From NCBI GenBank assembly GCA_023957125.1, contig JAMLHL010000017.1, positions 1 through 64,000 on the forward strand: DNA of 64,000 bases, written 5' to 3'. This DNA is from Chitinophagaceae bacterium. GTDB taxonomy: Bacteria; Bacteroidota; Bacteroidia; Chitinophagales; Chitinophagaceae. Under the pieces are notes generated by a model. That model saw only the letters and a program-made list of their open reading frames with translations. It was not told the origin of the DNA and ran no database searches. The position numbers and the translations under genes were made by a program. Shown here piece after piece: positions 62,401-64,000 of the stretch (within the stretch, counting starts at the first letter, position 1; each line of letters opens with the position of its first letter).

Positions 62401-62809
62401 CCCGATGGCTCTACTGCCAACGTAGGGGTGATCATGGAAGGATATAATATTGACGATGGCCAGATAAATGACCGAGTGGTGAATCCGATTTATAAGTATG
62501 CCGGTTCTTATACGGGATGGACTCATCTGAATCGTCCGAGGAGTTTGTCGGTATTCGAAAATACCTGGTTTAAAATGAGAGAAGTTGCCCTAAGTTATCA
62601 ATTGCCTTCCGGTGTTTTGAAAGGCAGTAAAGTGTTTCAGAATCTTTCGCTATCCCTTATCGGAAGGAATTTGTTTTATTTCTATTCCAGTCTTGCCCGA
62701 TCATCTTAATCCGGAAGCTATTAACGGTATCGGAAATGGACAAGGCTTGCAATGGTCGGGTATGCCGAGCATCCGGTCACTTGGGATAAGCCTGAAAGCA
62801 CAATTCTAA
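59407..62809 (+). CDS. SusC/RagA family TonB-linked outer-membrane protein (frameshifted near the 3' end)
   Basis: The first frame runs from the ATG at 59407 to a stop at 62709 (1100 residues). It has a signal peptide, a carboxypeptidase-D-like domain (VTGTVKDDKGSPVIGSTV) and the plug (RIVIRGNNSVTGMNQPLIVVDG, SVLKGPNAAALYGARGANGVILITSKKG). The barrel breaks off at GRNLFYFYSSL. The missing end, DHLNPEAINGIGNGQGLQW and then PSIRSLGISLKAQF, is encoded in the +1 frame from about 62699 to the stop at 62807-62809. One extra base around 62695-62698 explains this. As read, the protein lacks its last strand and terminal Phe. It is either recent decay or a sequencing indel. Confidence 0.88.
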
Positions 62810-62825
62810 CTTTTAAAATTTTTCT

Positions 62826-64000
62826 ATGAACTATAAAAAGATTAAAACAGCGGTATTGCCGGTACTCATTGCAGGATCGTTGGTTTTCACTACATCCTCC
62901 TGTAAAAAAGATTTTGGGGATATCAATGAACCCTGGGCCAATAAAACTTATACAGCCGGAATTGCGCCGATGTATAACGGGATAGCTTCCGGCATGACAG
63001 AACAGGGTAGAGGATTGTTTTCTTCATTTATTTACCAAAGCTCTCAACTGGCGGCCAATTATGCAGCCTCAGGTTATAGACTGGATAATTCCGTAGGAGG
63101 GATATGGGATAATTATTACGGAGCTTTAACCGATTTCAGGAGGGTTTCCGATTTAATTGATGCAGACCCTGACGCCGCAAAGATGACCAATATCAAGGCT
63201 ATGCTGACTACTTTGATGGCCTATAAGTCGCTTTTAACAACTACGTTGTACGGAAATATGCCATATACAGAAGCCGGGAAAGCATTTTATGGGCCTGATT
63301 TTTACAGGCCGGTATATGACGAACAGGCTCTCATTTTTACAAATGCCCTCGCTGATCTGAAATGGGCGGCCGATAATTTTACCGTATCGGGTGATCAGGT
63401 TTCACTGGGTGCTTACGAAACGTTGTTGGAGAATGATATAATAAAATGGACAAAGTTTGCTAATTCATTGCGTTTGCGTTATGCATTGGTGATGAGAGAA
63501 AAAGATGCAGCCGCAGCCGATGCTATTATAGCAGAAGTATTAACCAAGCCGTTGCTGGAACCTGATGAATTTACAGGGGTTGATCCTGATATTGTTGCGG
63601 GATTACAAATTGACCGGGCCGGATCGTTCAGAGGAAATTCGTATGTACGGATGGGATCCACCATATGGGATGCGATGTCGGCTTCTGATGACGTTGATGG
63701 CTCCGGTATATTTGACCTGAGGACGAAAATATTTTTTGAGCCCAACAGCGAGGGAGAATGGAAACCCTATCCGCAAAACCCGCCGGCAGGTACAACGGCT
63801 GAAACTGATAATGGAGGAAACGGAGGGGGGAATGACCCGTACAGAGAACTTAGATTAGAGACCTGGACTCCCGAAGGCGAATATCATTATTCGCCGCTGA
63901 ATCTTTATTATGTTTGCGACCGGACTTTCCCGGATCTGTTTATTACGGGGTCAGAAGTGAGTTTCATGAAAGCGGAAATATACAATCGTGGTATTGGAGG
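62826..64000 (+). CDS. SusD/RagB family outer-membrane lipoprotein (partial, runs off the window)
   Basis: The frame opens at the ATG at 62826 and stays open for 391 codons to the window edge. The N-terminus MNYKKIKTAVLPVLIAGSLV is followed by TTSSC, a lipoprotein signal with Cys26. The mature KKDFGDINEPWANKTYTAGIAP and GNMPYTEAGKAFYGP segments match the SusD-like family. It begins 17 bp after the restored susC stop at 62809, which supports that stop as the true one. It pairs with the second SusC. Confidence 0.93.
   Translation, partial: MNYKKIKTAVLPVLIAGSLVFTTSSCKKDFGDINEPWANKTYTAGIAPMYNGIASGMTEQGRGLFSSFIYQSSQLAANYAASGYRLDNSVGGIWDNYYGALTDFRRVSDLIDADPDAAKMTNIKAMLTTLMAYKSLLTTTLYGNMPYTEAGKAFYGPDFYRPVYDEQALIFTNALADLKWAADNFTVSGDQVSLGAYETLLENDIIKWTKFANSLRLRYALVMREKDAAAADAIIAEVLTKPLLEPDEFTGVDPDIVAGLQIDRAGSFRGNSYVRMGSTIWDAMSASDDVDGSGIFDLRTKIFFEPNSEGEWKPYPQNPPAGTTAETDNGGNGGGNDPYRELRLETWTPEGEYHYSPLNLYYVCDRTFPDLFITGSEVSFMKAEIYNRGIG

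Noticed and set aside
1..64000. tRNA, rRNA or CRISPR arrays
   Set aside because: No T-loop-like GGTTCGAATCC blocks, rRNA cores or regularly spaced 25-40 bp direct repeats were seen in the intergenic regions. The repeats found are palindromic elements or short degenerate units.

Overview
The window looks like a chromosomal segment from a member of the Bacteroidota, most likely the Chitinophagaceae. The basis is two SusC/SusD pairs, three proteins with C-terminal T9SS (type IX secretion) sorting domains, GldC, an ExbB-ExbD-ExbD-TonB operon, a Bacteroidetes-type MetG with a KxSTS signature loop, a DUF4290 protein, many promoters of the TAnnTTTG type, and few clear Shine-Dalgarno sites. No rRNA, tRNA, CRISPR array, prophage or complete insertion sequence was seen.

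Layout. (1) 1-1062: an accessory remnant, with the start of an AlbA_2-like gene, a 5'-truncated DUF1998 (helicase C-terminal) gene and short direct repeats, abutting the 3' end of mnmE. (2) 1063-11249: mnmE, the TonB energising operon (all minus strand), a secreted metzincin protease, an SDR and metG. (3) 11487-26828: a tandem pair of LD-carboxypeptidases, a T9SS cargo protein, a SixA-like phosphatase, purF, a flippase, a nitroreductase, a large secreted WY/N-rich protein, an OmpA lipoprotein, a ThuA protein and an orphan ABC ATPase. (4) 27066-30988: a large T9SS-exported deacetylase-like protein split by a frameshift. (5) 31037-50744: mostly housekeeping (lysS, coaX, an outer-membrane protein gene, lptC, cvpA, yqeY, gldC, murA, gmk, cbpA-cbpM, ridA, tsaB) plus an ArsR regulator and a degenerate double rhodanese. 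Three intergenic gaps hold repeat elements: two copies of one 140-150 bp palindromic repeat in opposite orientation, and one element of about 170 bp with terminal inverted repeats. (6) 50744-51386: a four-helix-bundle (S23/bAvd-like) gene enclosed by degenerate 7-bp repeats, filling the space between two convergent stop codons. (7) 51387-64000: a polysaccharide-utilisation-type locus with a GH29 alpha-L-fucosidase divergent from a ROK regulator, followed by two susC-susD pairs. The second susC is frameshifted close to its 3' end, and the second susD runs off the window.

Working together: ExbB/ExbD/TonB would power the SusC transporters. The fucosidase, ROK regulator and SusCD pairs form a glycan uptake locus, probably for fucosylated substrates. 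CoaX, the beta-barrel gene and lptC form a tight overlapping cluster, and CbpA with CbpM is a co-chaperone and its modulator. The strongest candidates for something undescribed are the four-helix-bundle cassette with its repeat ends, and the dispersed palindromic repeats that sit next to stop codons. Two clear frameshifts (near 28500 and 62695) could be real decay or sequencing indels.
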